Assembly (NCBI GenBank): GCA_024760525.1
Contig: CP060499.1
Location: 3,555,501 to 3,619,500, forward strand
Direction of reading: 5' to 3'
From: Nitrospira sp.
Lineage (GTDB): Bacteria > Nitrospirota > Nitrospiria > Nitrospirales > Nitrospiraceae
Length of the DNA stretch: 64,000 nucleotides
A program made the translations under genes and the position numbers. Of this stretch, positions 44,199 through 53,863 are shown one piece after another (within the stretch, counting starts at the first letter, position 1; each line of letters opens with the position of its first letter). The notes below the pieces were generated by a model. The model ran no database searches and had not been told where the DNA came from. It saw only the letters and a list, made by a program, of their open reading frames with translations.

Positions 44199-45317
44199 TT
44201 AGCTACGACCCGTTGACTTTCTTACGTCTCCGCATGATTCTACGACTTCCTGCTCCTGCACACGGTCTGAAATTAACACGAACTCTTCACGGCTCAGCAA
44301 GAGCACACAAATTTCTTCCCCTTGAGACCGATCATAATTTCGGACCTGCTGAATCGTGTGACCTCCTTCAAATAGATAGGTTTTGGATGTCCGCGAGACA
44401 TCGTGGATGATCGTAATTCCACTATCCGCAACATTCATAAACGCAACTACGATTTCAAGACCGGGTTGGCCATCCGTGTCTACGAACAGTTTGACTTCAC
44501 CCATCCTCCATCGGGAATCGGCGTAGGTTCCTATTTCGTGTTGTCGGTCTCGCAGAATACAGACGCATACGAGCTGATCTGTCGCATCTCGACTTTCAAA
44601 AATGACTTCTTTCCCCGACTCTCCATCGGTATCGACAACTTCTTTGATCTGTATGGTCGCCCACGACTCGTCACCATATTCCCTTACGGTCCGATCACGA
44701 TCACGAATGATACATAAACAGCGTAATGTTCCCTCCTCAGTTTTGACGTGAACAAGAATTTCATCTCCGTCTATCGCATCCGTATTCGCCAGGGTTTTCA
44801 CGTCAACTGAACCCCACCCAAGACCACCATAGAATTCAATCGACGTGGTCTTGTCATGAATGACGCAGACACAAGCGAGCAACCCTTCACGCGTATAGGC
44901 TAACAGAACGATTTCCGCCCCGGGATCTCCATCGGTATCCTGTACCGCAATGAGACTCACACTCTGCCATGCGCTGTTCTGGTACACACGCTTGGACTTC
45001 GTTTCGAGCGTCGTGACGCAAATCTTATTGAACTCACAAGCTGAGATCTCTTCTTGCAGGCCGTCATCGTTTGTTTCTCCGATGATCAAGGCAAACTCTG
45101 GACGCTTCCGATTGGTTTCAAGACGATCATTTGGCGCACTGGTATCAGAATGAGGATCGCGCATCGCTGCGTCACTGCTTGAAGCCGATGAGCTTTCATT
45201 GGCCGTGGAAGACACTGACAAGGAACTCGAATCCGGGGTACACGCGGCCTGGATGAATGACAGACAGAGTGCTATACACCAGAAACCTGATCTTGGTGAA
45301 AGACGTAGTGCTTGCAT
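44199..45317 (-). CDS. Lipoprotein with ~51-residue CxC / DxDG repeats
   Basis: I do not recognise this 372-residue protein as a named family. It has a hydrophobic leader with a lipoprotein-like Cys (FIQAAC), then a Ser/Ala-rich linker. Five repeats of about 51 residues follow. Each begins with a (D/N)xD(G/x) loop and Gly-x-Glu-Ile/Val (DTDGDPGAEIVL, NTDAIDGDEILV, DTDGESGKEVIF, DTDGQPGLEIVV, NYDRSQGEEICV), recalling calcium-binding FG-GAP/VCBS propeller blades. The first three also hold a strand with CxC (ACVCVIHD, RCLCIIRD, VCVCILRD). The start at 45317 has GGAG 5 bases before it. A cell-surface binding propeller with paired thiols is the best guess. Confidence 0.75.
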   Translation of the reverse strand: MQALRLSPRSGFWCIALCLSFIQAACTPDSSSLSVSSTANESSSASSSDAAMRDPHSDTSAPNDRLETNRKRPEFALIIGETNDDGLQEEISACEFNKICVTTLETKSKRVYQNSAWQSVSLIAVQDTDGDPGAEIVLLAYTREGLLACVCVIHDKTTSIEFYGGLGWGSVDVKTLANTDAIDGDEILVHVKTEEGTLRCLCIIRDRDRTVREYGDESWATIQIKEVVDTDGESGKEVIFESRDATDQLVCVCILRDRQHEIGTYADSRWRMGEVKLFVDTDGQPGLEIVVAFMNVADSGITIIHDVSRTSKTYLFEGGHTIQQVRNYDRSQGEEICVLLLSREEFVLISDRVQEQEVVESCGDVRKSTGRS

Positions 45318-45412
45318 GATCACTCCAAGAGCATAGAGACCTCGATAAAGGTACCCGTGCGGGGCAGTCCGAACTCCACTGCCCCGCTTCACCCCTAACA
45401 GCTCCTCCTGAG

Positions 45413-46432
45413 TTAGTACTCAGTGGTTGAGTGTCCCGGATCATGCAATCCGTTCATATTCCCGCTGCTGACTAGTGCACCGGTGCCTGAACGAAGTTCC
45501 CAGGTTCCTTGACTCACCGAGCCGCCCGTGATCAACACATTTCCCGTATTACTTTGCAATTCTGCATTGTGCCCGTTACGACTGGCCCACAGAGTCCCAG
45601 TAGAGACAAGCGCCCCTGTGGAGTTTCGAATCTCCCACGACCCAGGACCCCAGGCACCACCAGCTATGAAAATGTTGCCATTCGGGAGTTTGTTACATGT
45701 ATGTTCATCACGCTGGACCCAGAGATAATTCGCACTAATGAGCGTCATGCTACTGGTACGAAGTTCCCAACTGTTATAGCCTGGTCCACCACCTATCATC
45801 ATAATATTGCCATTGGATAATTGAATGGCACAGTGCCCATAGCGACCAGACCACAAATAGATTCCCGTTGTACTCGTCCCGGACACGAGACTTCCTGTTG
45901 CGCTTCGGATTTCCCAGGTTCCAGAAGAAAAATTGCCCCCAGTGATCAAGACGTTCCCATTGGAAAGTAACGTCGCATTGTGAGCAAGCCTGTTTGCCCA
46001 CAATGTTCCGTTGCTCACGAATCCACCGGCACTGTTGCGAATCTCCCAAGTTCCCGACGAAGACTCTCCTCCCACTATGAAAACGTTGCCATTATTGAGC
46101 ACGGTACATGTAAATGAAAAATTGCGAGTTGCCCATAACGTTCCGTTACTGACAAGACCTCCAGTTGTATTGTGAATTTCCCATGTTCCTCCGGATGCCG
46201 TTCCTCCCGCGAGGAACATGTTGCCGTTGGCGAGTTTGACCGTACAGTGGTGGGCCCGTGTCGCCCACAGGGTTCCGGAATTGAGGAACCCCCCACTGCT
46301 ATTGCGTCTCTCCCAGAATCCTCCTTGACCGCCCCCAGTCCCTCCTGCAATGAAATTATTGTTTGCAAAAACAAACGCAGCACTTCCAAACGTAACGCCA
46401 AGCATAAGCATCAACAGGAATAGTCGCCGCAT
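45413..46432 (-). CDS. Secreted kelch-like repeat protein
   Basis: A 339-residue protein with a signal peptide (FLLMLMLGVTFGSAAFVFAN) and about seven repeats of about 43-46 residues. Each contains LWATRAHHC-type, LxNGNVFIxGG and GTWEIRNxxG elements, the Gly-Gly and Trp positions of kelch propeller blades. It has no other domain and should be exported as a single propeller. The repeats are close in sequence, suggesting recent internal duplication. It lies 95 bases upstream of the CxC-repeat gene on the same strand. GGAGGT precedes the ATG. Confidence 0.8.
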   Translation of the reverse strand: MRRLFLLMLMLGVTFGSAAFVFANNNFIAGGTGGGQGGFWERRNSSGGFLNSGTLWATRAHHCTVKLANGNMFLAGGTASGGTWEIHNTTGGLVSNGTLWATRNFSFTCTVLNNGNVFIVGGESSSGTWEIRNSAGGFVSNGTLWANRLAHNATLLSNGNVLITGGNFSSGTWEIRSATGSLVSGTSTTGIYLWSGRYGHCAIQLSNGNIMMIGGGPGYNSWELRTSSMTLISANYLWVQRDEHTCNKLPNGNIFIAGGAWGPGSWEIRNSTGALVSTGTLWASRNGHNAELQSNTGNVLITGGSVSQGTWELRSGTGALVSSGNMNGLHDPGHSTTEY

Positions 46433-46767
46433 ATAGCACCTCCTTGCGTGATTTACTTACAATTAAATGGTGCGTATCGTTATGTAGGTAAGTACTTGGT
46501 AGTACTGTAGCTTAATTATGTTATGCGCTTGATTCTGTCAATAGTGCCGAATTCTCTCGATAGAGCTGAATAGCTCTACCTATGGAAGTAGGGATCGAGG
46601 CGCTACTGCGGAAGATCCCATGCTAATCAATCAGAGGATCGATCAAGTGGCCGAGCTTCTCGACTTGGCGATTTGGAGTTACAAGTCTTACCGGATGGCT
46701 TTTGAGAAGAGACTGGCACTTCAGATTTGTCGATGGCGTGATGTTGACGAAATGCCTACTGCAGTCG
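46433..46767. other. Gap upstream of the kelch-like gene
   Basis: About 335 AT-rich bases. The only structure seen is an inverted repeat at 46561-46578 (TAGAGCT-GAAT-AGCTCTA), about 190 bases beyond the end of the oxygenase gene. No gene is supported. Confidence 0.45.
46561..46578. repeat. Seven-base inverted repeat
   Basis: TAGAGCT and AGCTCTA are separated by GAAT. No T-run follows on either strand, so it could be a protein-binding site or a weak terminator. Confidence 0.35.
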
Positions 46768-47526
46768 TCACCTGGAGCGGTTCAGGCCCAGAGCGCGCTT
46801 GAAGACCGATTTGAAGCCGAAGTAGCCGAAGGAATCTTTGAGGTTGGAATAGAGCCGTTTCACGGTGCCCATATCCGGATTGGTGACGTACTCCATCGTC
46901 AAGGCGATCCGCTCCTCCCCCTCTCCGAGAGGCGTGACCGCATGCCAAAGCTTGTCACCGTTGAAAATCACCATATCACCAGGTTCAGTGACCAGTTCAA
47001 GATGCTGCGGCTGCTTGGTCGGGTGGTCCTTGAAGAGCTCGCACACAAGTTTGCAATGAGTAGACCGATCGACAAGCCCCATCAGGATCGTATAACGCGC
47101 GCCTTTATAATAGGACGTGTCGTAGTGGAAACCGATATGGTCACCCGGTTCGGTGTAGTAGTAGAGGGCGCATGAATGGGGATCGTTGTCGGGGCAAAAC
47201 ATGAGCTTCGCATCAACGAGCCGATTTAAGAACTCTCTGAACGATTCGGCACGGTAGAGATCGAGAAAGCGTGGAGCCTTCTCCTGCACGGTATAGTAAC
47301 TGACGCTCCCGCCTTTCTTATGACCGGGAATGTAATTGCGATTGAGTTCCCCTTTGACACCCTGGGCCTGGGGAACGAGCACTTCCTCTACAAAGGCGCG
47401 GGGCAAGAATTGCTTGATAACTAAGAACTCGTCTTGCTCCCAATACTCTTGGCGGAGACGAGCGAAATCCAATGCAGTGACCGCCTGGTCGACAGCTTCC
47501 ATTACCATGTTCTCGTGAACGATCAT
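46768..47526 (-). CDS. 2-oxoglutarate/Fe(II)-dependent oxygenase
   Basis: A 252-residue double-stranded beta-helix enzyme. Iron ligands are the HxD of GFHYDTSYYKG (about 140) and the distal His of KLWHAVTPLG (about 200); the Arg of EERIALTMEY is positioned to bind 2-oxoglutarate. Such enzymes hydroxylate or halogenate small molecules or proteins; the substrate is not evident. The start is uncertain: the ATG at 47526 is chosen, with in-frame alternatives at 47538 (GTG) and 47508. It stands alone on its strand, about 100 bases downstream of lolA. Confidence 0.8.
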   Translation of the reverse strand: MIVHENMVMEAVDQAVTALDFARLRQEYWEQDEFLVIKQFLPRAFVEEVLVPQAQGVKGELNRNYIPGHKKGGSVSYYTVQEKAPRFLDLYRAESFREFLNRLVDAKLMFCPDNDPHSCALYYYTEPGDHIGFHYDTSYYKGARYTILMGLVDRSTHCKLVCELFKDHPTKQPQHLELVTEPGDMVIFNGDKLWHAVTPLGEGEERIALTMEYVTNPDMGTVKRLYSNLKDSFGYFGFKSVFKRALGLNRSR

Positions 47527-47632
47527 GACTCGGTGCACCTTCTGTCTCGACCCGTTACGCCCGCATTCCTCAATCGCAAGAGACTTTCAACCTTTTACAA
47601 TTGAGATTGACCCGATGAATGGCGCCGGCTCC

Positions 47633-48340
47633 CTACGGCCCATTCAATACCGGAGCCCTCACCACTTCGGCATCCGGCGGTGTTTTAAAGTCGAACACCT
47701 CATTACCTAATCCGAGGTTGGGTTTCAAGTTCGAAAATTCAAAGACGGCCACATTGCCGCTGATTTCATGAAGGGCCACGGTACGGATGAAATAGGTTTT
47801 GGGGAACACCTCGACGACGATCTTCTGAAGACCCTGGGCAGAGTCATGTTCCTTGCCTTTGGGAATAAGCGTAATCAGCGGGATGCCACCCACTCCACGC
47901 TCCGTTCCGGTGGTGGGTTCAATCTCATACGACTCATCCAATCTTGCCGCTCCCCGCAGCAGTTCCAATGGCGCTTGTGAGGCGGCCATTTGCGTCAGTT
48001 TCCCGACCAAGACCTGCTTATGTTCGGGGACGTACACCTTCACATCGTCCTGGTTCACATAAATTTGCTCGCTGGCCGGATCAAGGTAGTCCCACCTCAA
48101 ACGACCAGGCTTTTTGATATACACCTTGCCGGCCGACGTCACAGGCCGTTCAAACCCCTCGATCTTGGTTTTTTGAGAAAAGTCGGCCTGCAGATCTTTT
48201 GTTTTTTCATACCGTGTTTGCAACTGCTTGACGACCCCACGGACTTCCTGCAAGGCCTTCTCATCAATTGGTCCGTCTGCGGCCCAAACCGGCAAGACAA
48301 ACACCACGCTCAACGATGCCGCCAGCCACCAGTGTATCAT
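47633..48340 (-). CDS. lolA: LolA, outer-membrane lipoprotein carrier
   Basis: A 235-residue periplasmic protein with a signal peptide (LAASLSVVFVLPVWAAD). It has the LolA pattern: LQADFSQKTKIEG, AGKVYIKKPGRLRWDY, QIYVNQDDVKVYVPEHKQV, and a C-terminal LGNEVFDFKTPPDAEV. LolA ferries lipoproteins from the LolCDE transporter to LolB. The ATG overlaps the ftsK stop codon (ATGA), a common ftsK-lolA arrangement. Several lipoproteins in this window are potential clients. Confidence 0.9.
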   Translation of the reverse strand: MIHWWLAASLSVVFVLPVWAADGPIDEKALQEVRGVVKQLQTRYEKTKDLQADFSQKTKIEGFERPVTSAGKVYIKKPGRLRWDYLDPASEQIYVNQDDVKVYVPEHKQVLVGKLTQMAASQAPLELLRGAARLDESYEIEPTTGTERGVGGIPLITLIPKGKEHDSAQGLQKIVVEVFPKTYFIRTVALHEISGNVAVFEFSNLKPNLGLGNEVFDFKTPPDAEVVRAPVLNGP

Positions 48341-50757
48341 GCTTCCGTCGCACCAACCGGTCCGCGCCGTCCAAGGACTTCACGTCGCCCGTCCCGCCCC
48401 GCCGCTCCCACAATGCCTTCCGATTCCATTTGTTCAATCATACGCGCTGCTCGAGGATAGCCTACCCGCAGGCGGCGCTGAATCAAAGAAGCCGAAGCTT
48501 GGCCGGTCGACAGTACCAGATCTTTGGCCTGTTCATACACCTCGTCTTTGGCCTCCTCCTCCGCCGCTTCTTCCGACTTCAGCGATTGCAATTCCTGGTT
48601 GTAGATCGGGAGTGCTTGCTTCTTCACGAACTCAACAACCGATCGGACATCGTCATCCGACACAAAGGACCCATGCAGACGAGCGAGGCGGCCCGTACCG
48701 GAGGCCAGATACAGCATATCGCCTCGGCCCAGGAGAGCCTCGGCTCCGTTCGCATCCAGAATGGTGCGCGAGTCGGTCTTCGAGGATACTTGGAACGCGA
48801 TGCGTGCGGGGAAATTCGCCTTAATCAAGCCTGTGAGGACATCCACGGATGGGCGCTGGGTGGCCAGCACCAGATGAATCCCGGACGCTCTGGCCATCTG
48901 AGCGAGCCGGGCGATCTTATCTTCGACATCCTTGGGAGCGACCATCATCAGATCCGCCAATTCGTCGATCATGACGACGATAAAGGGTAACGGTTCCGGC
49001 GGCGTCGGTTTCGGTTGCATGCACCCTTGCTCTCCCTCGGCAATCGAGGTTTCGCCGGCAGAGAGGCGATCCTCTTCAGAGAGGAACTGCATCGGAAGCT
49101 CAGGCTGTTCGACGCCTGGGGCGTTGTTTTCAGCAAAGGTCTCATGCAACCCGGCGACCTTTCGATTGTACGCATCGATATTCCGTACTCCGGCCTCAGC
49201 CAACAGCTTGTACCGCCGCTCCATTTCGGCGACGACCCAGCCCAGTCCTCTCGCGGCTGATTTTGGCTCCGTAATCACCGGTCGCAACAGATGGGGAATA
49301 CCCTCATACGATTGAAACTCGAGCATCTTCGGGTCAATGAGCAGGAGTTTCACTTCACTGGGCTTGGCGGAGAAGAGGATACTGAGCAACATCGTGTTCA
49401 AACTGACGCTCTTCCCCGCACCGGTCGCACCGGCCACCAAAAGATGCGGCATCGTCTTCAGGTCGGCTGTGATCGGGGCACCGAAAATATCCTTGCCTAA
49501 CGCGAGTGTCAGCCTGGATCTTGCCCGACTGAAGGCTTCGCTCATGACGACTTCTTTCAGGGACACCGTCTCCCGGGACCGATTCGGCACTTCGATCCCA
49601 ACCACTGATTTGCCCGGCAACGGCGCGACGATTCGCAGACTGGTCGCCTTGAGCGCCAACGCAAGGTCATCGGCCAAATTCACAATACGAGCGACCTTCG
49701 TCCCGGGCGCCGGCTCGAATTCATACATCGTGACGACGGGGCCGGGCCTCACTTCCGTCACGGTGCCTTCAATGCCGAAGCTCATCAGGGCTCGTGATAA
49801 GATCTCGGATTGCGCTTTGAGCTCTTCATCTGACATCCGATCCATCGGCCCGGACGGATCGCTTAACAGAATTTCAGGATCCGGTAATTGATACGCTCCG
49901 GACTCCGTCTGTGGAACAACCACATCCGGCTCAGCCGCTTCTGATTGTACCGGCGGAGTTGAAATAGGGAACGGCTGAATAATTGGAGGTGCAGGAGCCG
50001 GAGTCGGTCTTGCCTCCTCCAGGCTTTCAGCAAACGGCTCCTCCTGCGCCGTCGGGACGGGTTTAGGGGTTTTGACCCGTTGTCTGCGATTGCCGACCTC
50101 TTTCTCAGCCTCAACCGATCGCTCGGGCATCATGGCGGACATCCCTTCACGCAAAGAACCCCACCGTTCCGGCATGCGACGCACGACTTCGGCTAACGAC
50201 AGAGGTGTTGTCAGCAAGAGCGACACAAGGAATCCCGCAATAATAAGAATATGTGCACCGGTCCCGGCAAACACCGCGCGAAGGCCTTCGGCGATCGTCT
50301 GACCGACGATCCCACCGGCCACCCCACGGGAAATCATTCCGCTGGTCAGTGTCGGAACCCCCGTCATTTCAAGATGCAGAAATGCACTCAGAAAGAAGAC
50401 TGCGGCCAAGGAACTCGCAGCCGTCCGGAATCTGATACTCACCGGTGCCTGAGAGAAGCAGCGAAAGCCTAACCGGCCTAAAAGCAAGGGAAAGAGGTAG
50501 GCCGCTCCACCGATGCTATAAAAGAACCCACCGGCCAATAACGCGCCAAAGGAACCAATGAGATTCTGAGGCGGTCTTGCAGCCGGCGTTCCGGATGCCA
50601 CAATCTGCGCTTCCCCGGGCACAAACGACAGAAGGCTCAACAGCATGAGCAAGCTCAATGCGATCAAGATCACGCCGATCACTTCCCGCTGAATATGAGA
50701 AGGGGGAGAAGGGGCACGGCGGGTTTCGCCCCGCTTAGCCGAGGTGGTGGCACCCAT
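48337..50757 (-). CDS. ftsK: FtsK/SpoIIIE DNA translocase
   Basis: An 806-residue translocase that pumps chromosome ends through the closing septum and activates dimer resolution. Four N-terminal membrane helices (about 25-195) come first, followed by a Pro-rich linker (~220-290), a RecA-like motor with Walker A VAGATGAGKSVSLN near 442, Walker B FIVVMIDELADLM, LATQRPSVDVLTGLIKANFP, and a C-terminal gamma winged helix (SASLIQRRLRVGYPRAARMI) that reads the KOPS orientation sequence. Both ends are complete. lolA is translationally coupled downstream. Confidence 0.95.
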   Translation of the reverse strand: MGATTSAKRGETRRAPSPPSHIQREVIGVILIALSLLMLLSLLSFVPGEAQIVASGTPAARPPQNLIGSFGALLAGGFFYSIGGAAYLFPLLLGRLGFRCFSQAPVSIRFRTAASSLAAVFFLSAFLHLEMTGVPTLTSGMISRGVAGGIVGQTIAEGLRAVFAGTGAHILIIAGFLVSLLLTTPLSLAEVVRRMPERWGSLREGMSAMMPERSVEAEKEVGNRRQRVKTPKPVPTAQEEPFAESLEEARPTPAPAPPIIQPFPISTPPVQSEAAEPDVVVPQTESGAYQLPDPEILLSDPSGPMDRMSDEELKAQSEILSRALMSFGIEGTVTEVRPGPVVTMYEFEPAPGTKVARIVNLADDLALALKATSLRIVAPLPGKSVVGIEVPNRSRETVSLKEVVMSEAFSRARSRLTLALGKDIFGAPITADLKTMPHLLVAGATGAGKSVSLNTMLLSILFSAKPSEVKLLLIDPKMLEFQSYEGIPHLLRPVITEPKSAARGLGWVVAEMERRYKLLAEAGVRNIDAYNRKVAGLHETFAENNAPGVEQPELPMQFLSEEDRLSAGETSIAEGEQGCMQPKPTPPEPLPFIVVMIDELADLMMVAPKDVEDKIARLAQMARASGIHLVLATQRPSVDVLTGLIKANFPARIAFQVSSKTDSRTILDANGAEALLGRGDMLYLASGTGRLARLHGSFVSDDDVRSVVEFVKKQALPIYNQELQSLKSEEAAEEEAKDEVYEQAKDLVLSTGQASASLIQRRLRVGYPRAARMIEQMESEGIVGAAGRDGRREVLGRRGPVGATEA

Positions 50758-50860
50758 GGAGCGGATGCTAGCACAGGGGGAGGGTCATTTCAAACGAACA
50801 CGCGTCTGCATCACCACCCCCGGGGGGCTGTACTTTTTGAACGAAAGACGATTCTCGGCA

Positions 50861-51532
50861 TCACAACGAAACGGGAGGTGATGTGTGCCGAATAATCTTG
50901 CCTTCCACCAAATAGACCACCAGTTCAGCGATATTGGTGGCATGGTCGGCTATCCGCTCAAGATATTTTGCGATAAAGCTCAACCGGATGGCACGGGTAA
51001 TCGTGCGTGGGTCCTCGATCATAAAGGAGAGCAGCTCACGAAATAACTGTTCCATCAGATCATCGACGAAATCGTCATCCATGAGCACCTTCCTGGCGAG
51101 ATGCGCATCCTCCTTAATGAACGCATCGATGCTTTCCTTGACCATCATGCGCGCAAGGCTTCCCATCCTCGGAATATCGATGTAGGGCTTCAGCTGAGGT
51201 TCTTCGTTTAACTCGATCACCCGCTCTGAAATATTCTCGGAAAGATCACTGATCCGCTCGAGCTCGGTGGAAATTTTCATGGCCGTCGTGACCAATCGTA
51301 GGTCCCGCGCGGCGGGCTGGTGAAGCGCCAACGACTCAATGCAGGCTTCGTCGATCTCCACGTCCAGCGCATTGACCTTGTGGTCCCGCTCGATCACCTG
51401 ACAGGCCAGAGCCGAATCGCGTGTGACCAATGCAGTCAATGCTTTGTCGATCTGGTCCTCCGCAAGACCGGCCATCCGCGCCAGCTTCGTTCTTAGTTCG
51501 GCAAGTTCTTCGTCGAAATGTCGTTGCACCAT
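50861..51532 (-). CDS. phoU: PhoU, phosphate-signalling regulator
   Basis: A 223-residue protein with two PhoU repeats (each a three-helix bundle with an ExxxD-type metal motif): LARMAGLAEDQIDKALTALV in the first, LERIADHATNIAELVVYL in the second. PhoU couples the Pst transporter to the PhoR/PhoB system and helps keep the regulon off in high phosphate. It is last in the pst operon, 4 bases after pstB. No phoB/phoR is found in the window. Confidence 0.93.
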   Translation of the reverse strand: MVQRHFDEELAELRTKLARMAGLAEDQIDKALTALVTRDSALACQVIERDHKVNALDVEIDEACIESLALHQPAARDLRLVTTAMKISTELERISDLSENISERVIELNEEPQLKPYIDIPRMGSLARMMVKESIDAFIKEDAHLARKVLMDDDFVDDLMEQLFRELLSFMIEDPRTITRAIRLSFIAKYLERIADHATNIAELVVYLVEGKIIRHTSPPVSL

Positions 51533-51536
51533 CGGG

Positions 51537-52415
51537 TCACCCGAATCGTCCGGTGATATAGTCTTCCGTCTGCTTCTTCGACGGGTTCGTGAACACCTGT
51601 TTCGTGAGACCGAACTCGATCAATTGGCCGAGATACATGAATGCCGTACAATCTGATACCCGCGCCGCTTGCTGCATGTTGTGCGTCACGATGACGACGG
51701 TCAAATCTTTTTTCAGTGAAAATAACAATTCTTCGATAATCCCTGTGGCAATCGGATCGAGCGCGGAACAGGGCTCATCCATCAGAAGGACGTCCGGCTT
51801 GACCGCAAGAGCCCGTGCAATGCAGAGTCGTTGCTGCTGCCCCCCGGACAAACCAAGAGCGCTCTTGTGGAGCCGATCCTTTACTTCCTCCCATAAACCG
51901 GCCCCTCGGAGACTTCTTTCGACGATGTCTTCCAACACCGATCGATTTCTCAAACCTTGCAGGCGCGGGCCATAGGCGACATTCTCATGGATTGATTTGG
52001 GAAAGGGATTGGATTTTTGAAACACCATGCCCACACGTTTACGAAGATCTGTGATATCGATCGCGGGATTGAAGATATCGATGTCGTCAATGAGAATGTT
52101 TCCTTCGTGTCGCGCACCTTCAATGAGATCATTCAGGCGGTTCATGCACCGGAGCAACGTAGACTTCCCGCAGCCGGACGGCCCAATGAACGCGGTCACT
52201 TGATTCTCGGGAATGTCCATGACGATCTTGAACAGTGACTGGACCGGCCCATAGAAAAAGTTAAAGTCTTGAACTCGAAGCTTAGACTTCCCCTGAGCAC
52301 CGGGCTGATGCGGCACCTTGGAATCAAGTGAGTCCATGTTCTGCATCTCCACTGTGAAAGAGGGCGGTGCGAGGGTAGGGACACTGGACTTTATATCATA
52401 CTGCTGATCCAGCAT
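51537..52415 (-). CDS. pstB: PstB, phosphate transporter ATPase
   Basis: A 292-residue ABC ATPase with Walker A GPSGCGKST (about 80), Q-loop FQKSNPFP typical of PstB, signature LSGGQQQRLCIARAL, Walker B VLLMDEPCSALDP and the switch His in VIVTHNM. It powers high-affinity phosphate uptake with PstA, PstC and PstS. The start overlaps pstA by 20 bases and has a strong AGGAGG site. The first ~45 residues are an extension without a domain. Confidence 0.95.
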   Translation of the reverse strand: MLDQQYDIKSSVPTLAPPSFTVEMQNMDSLDSKVPHQPGAQGKSKLRVQDFNFFYGPVQSLFKIVMDIPENQVTAFIGPSGCGKSTLLRCMNRLNDLIEGARHEGNILIDDIDIFNPAIDITDLRKRVGMVFQKSNPFPKSIHENVAYGPRLQGLRNRSVLEDIVERSLRGAGLWEEVKDRLHKSALGLSGGQQQRLCIARALAVKPDVLLMDEPCSALDPIATGIIEELLFSLKKDLTVVIVTHNMQQAARVSDCTAFMYLGQLIEFGLTKQVFTNPSKKQTEDYITGRFG

Positions 52416-53814
52416 ATTTCCTCCTCAGTCTATTCCGCAAGATAATGCCTGTCAGGTTAAGCGTCACGACGACAAGAATCAACACCAACGTGGTGACATA
52501 AACCATGGGCTTGGCCGCCTCAACGTTCGGCGATTGGAAACCTACATCATAGATATGAAAGCCCAAGTGCATGAACTTTCGGTCTAAATGAAGAAACGGC
52601 CATGTCCCGTCTATCGGCATAGCTGGCGCTAGTTTCACGACACCGGTCAACATCAAGGGCGCGACCTCGCCGGCCGCACGGGCCATGGCGAGAATCAGTC
52701 CGGTGAGAATCCCGGGGAGAGCCGTAGGGAGCACGACCTTCCACATCGTTTCCCATTTGGTCGCGCCCAAACCGATCGATCCTTCACGGTATTCTCGAGG
52801 CACCGCGGCAAGTCCCTCTTCGGTTGCGACGATTACGACTGGAACGGTCAGCAGCGCAAGGGTTAAAGAGGCCCAGAGGATACCGCCCGTACCGAACGTG
52901 GGAGACGGCAGTCGTTCAGAAAACCACAGCGCATCCAGTGTCCCGCCAACGCCGTAGACAAAGAATCCCAACCCGAACACACCGAAGACGATCGAAGGAA
53001 CCCCTGCGAGATTGTTGACCGCGATCCGGACGACCCTCACAATCACCCCTTGTCGGGCATACTCCCTGAGATACAGGGCCCCGATGACGCCAAAGGGGGT
53101 CACAACAAAACTCATGATGATGACCATCATGACGGTACCGAAAATTGCCGGGAAGATCCCACCCTCGGTGTTAGCCTCGCGCGGCTCCGTGGTCAGGACC
53201 GTCCAAACATTGCCGACATAGACCCACACCTTTTCCAAAGTCGACAGATCGTTGGGTCGGAACACCCGCATGACTTGGCCGATCGAAAGAGACTTTTCTT
53301 TCCCATTTGCGTCGGTAGCGAGCACCGTATACGGATTCTCAGCCTCAGTTGAGTCTGTATGCCGAAGAAGCGGCGGTAGTGACCGCCACACGGCATCCGC
53401 GCCCTCGGCCACGACCTGTTCTTCTTTCAAGAGGGTCCGTAGGCGTCCGTAGAAGTTTCCCCACTCGCGTCGTTCCACCATCACAAGGTCACGTGGCCTC
53501 GTCTGCTCAACGATTTGGTCGGTATTGATCCACCGATAGTCCAACCCGTAAAGATCTCGATTGCCGATCTTCATCCTGATTCGCGGGATGCCTTTCGGAC
53601 CAACTTCCTCACCGGCCAATTGACCGATCACATGTTTTCCATCCTTCAACGTCAATTCGACGAGGTCAGCCGGCCAGAAAAACCCGAAACCGTTGATGAG
53701 GATAAGAACCAGGAGCCCGCCGATCATGAGGAGCGAAAGAGAAAGACCCGCTCCACAGCTCCAAATGAAGAGCTCACCGCTACCGAAGAAGTGCTTGAAC
53801 CATAATTTCATCAC
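52396..53814 (-). CDS. pstA: PstA, phosphate permease with extended N-terminal domain
   Basis: The C-terminal ~270 residues are a normal PstA permease (MMVIIMSFVVTPFGVIGALY, NNLAGVPSIVFGVFGLGFF, EYREGSIGLGATKWETMWKV with the EAA loop, MARAAGEVAPLMLTG). The protein is 472 residues, about 170 more than E. coli PstA. The extra part follows the first membrane helix and is a soluble, beta-rich domain (LTLKDGKHVIGQLAGEEVGP) probably in the periplasm. Pseudomonas PstA is similarly enlarged, so this is a known variant. It follows pstC by 49 bases and overlaps pstB. Confidence 0.93.
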   Translation of the reverse strand: MMKLWFKHFFGSGELFIWSCGAGLSLSLLMIGGLLVLILINGFGFFWPADLVELTLKDGKHVIGQLAGEEVGPKGIPRIRMKIGNRDLYGLDYRWINTDQIVEQTRPRDLVMVERREWGNFYGRLRTLLKEEQVVAEGADAVWRSLPPLLRHTDSTEAENPYTVLATDANGKEKSLSIGQVMRVFRPNDLSTLEKVWVYVGNVWTVLTTEPREANTEGGIFPAIFGTVMMVIIMSFVVTPFGVIGALYLREYARQGVIVRVVRIAVNNLAGVPSIVFGVFGLGFFVYGVGGTLDALWFSERLPSPTFGTGGILWASLTLALLTVPVVIVATEEGLAAVPREYREGSIGLGATKWETMWKVVLPTALPGILTGLILAMARAAGEVAPLMLTGVVKLAPAMPIDGTWPFLHLDRKFMHLGFHIYDVGFQSPNVEAAKPMVYVTTLVLILVVVTLNLTGIILRNRLRRKYAGSAV

Positions 53815-53863
53815 ACCACTCTTGTACTTGCCTTGCGAGATCTCCTCGCGGATTCCACTCTGA

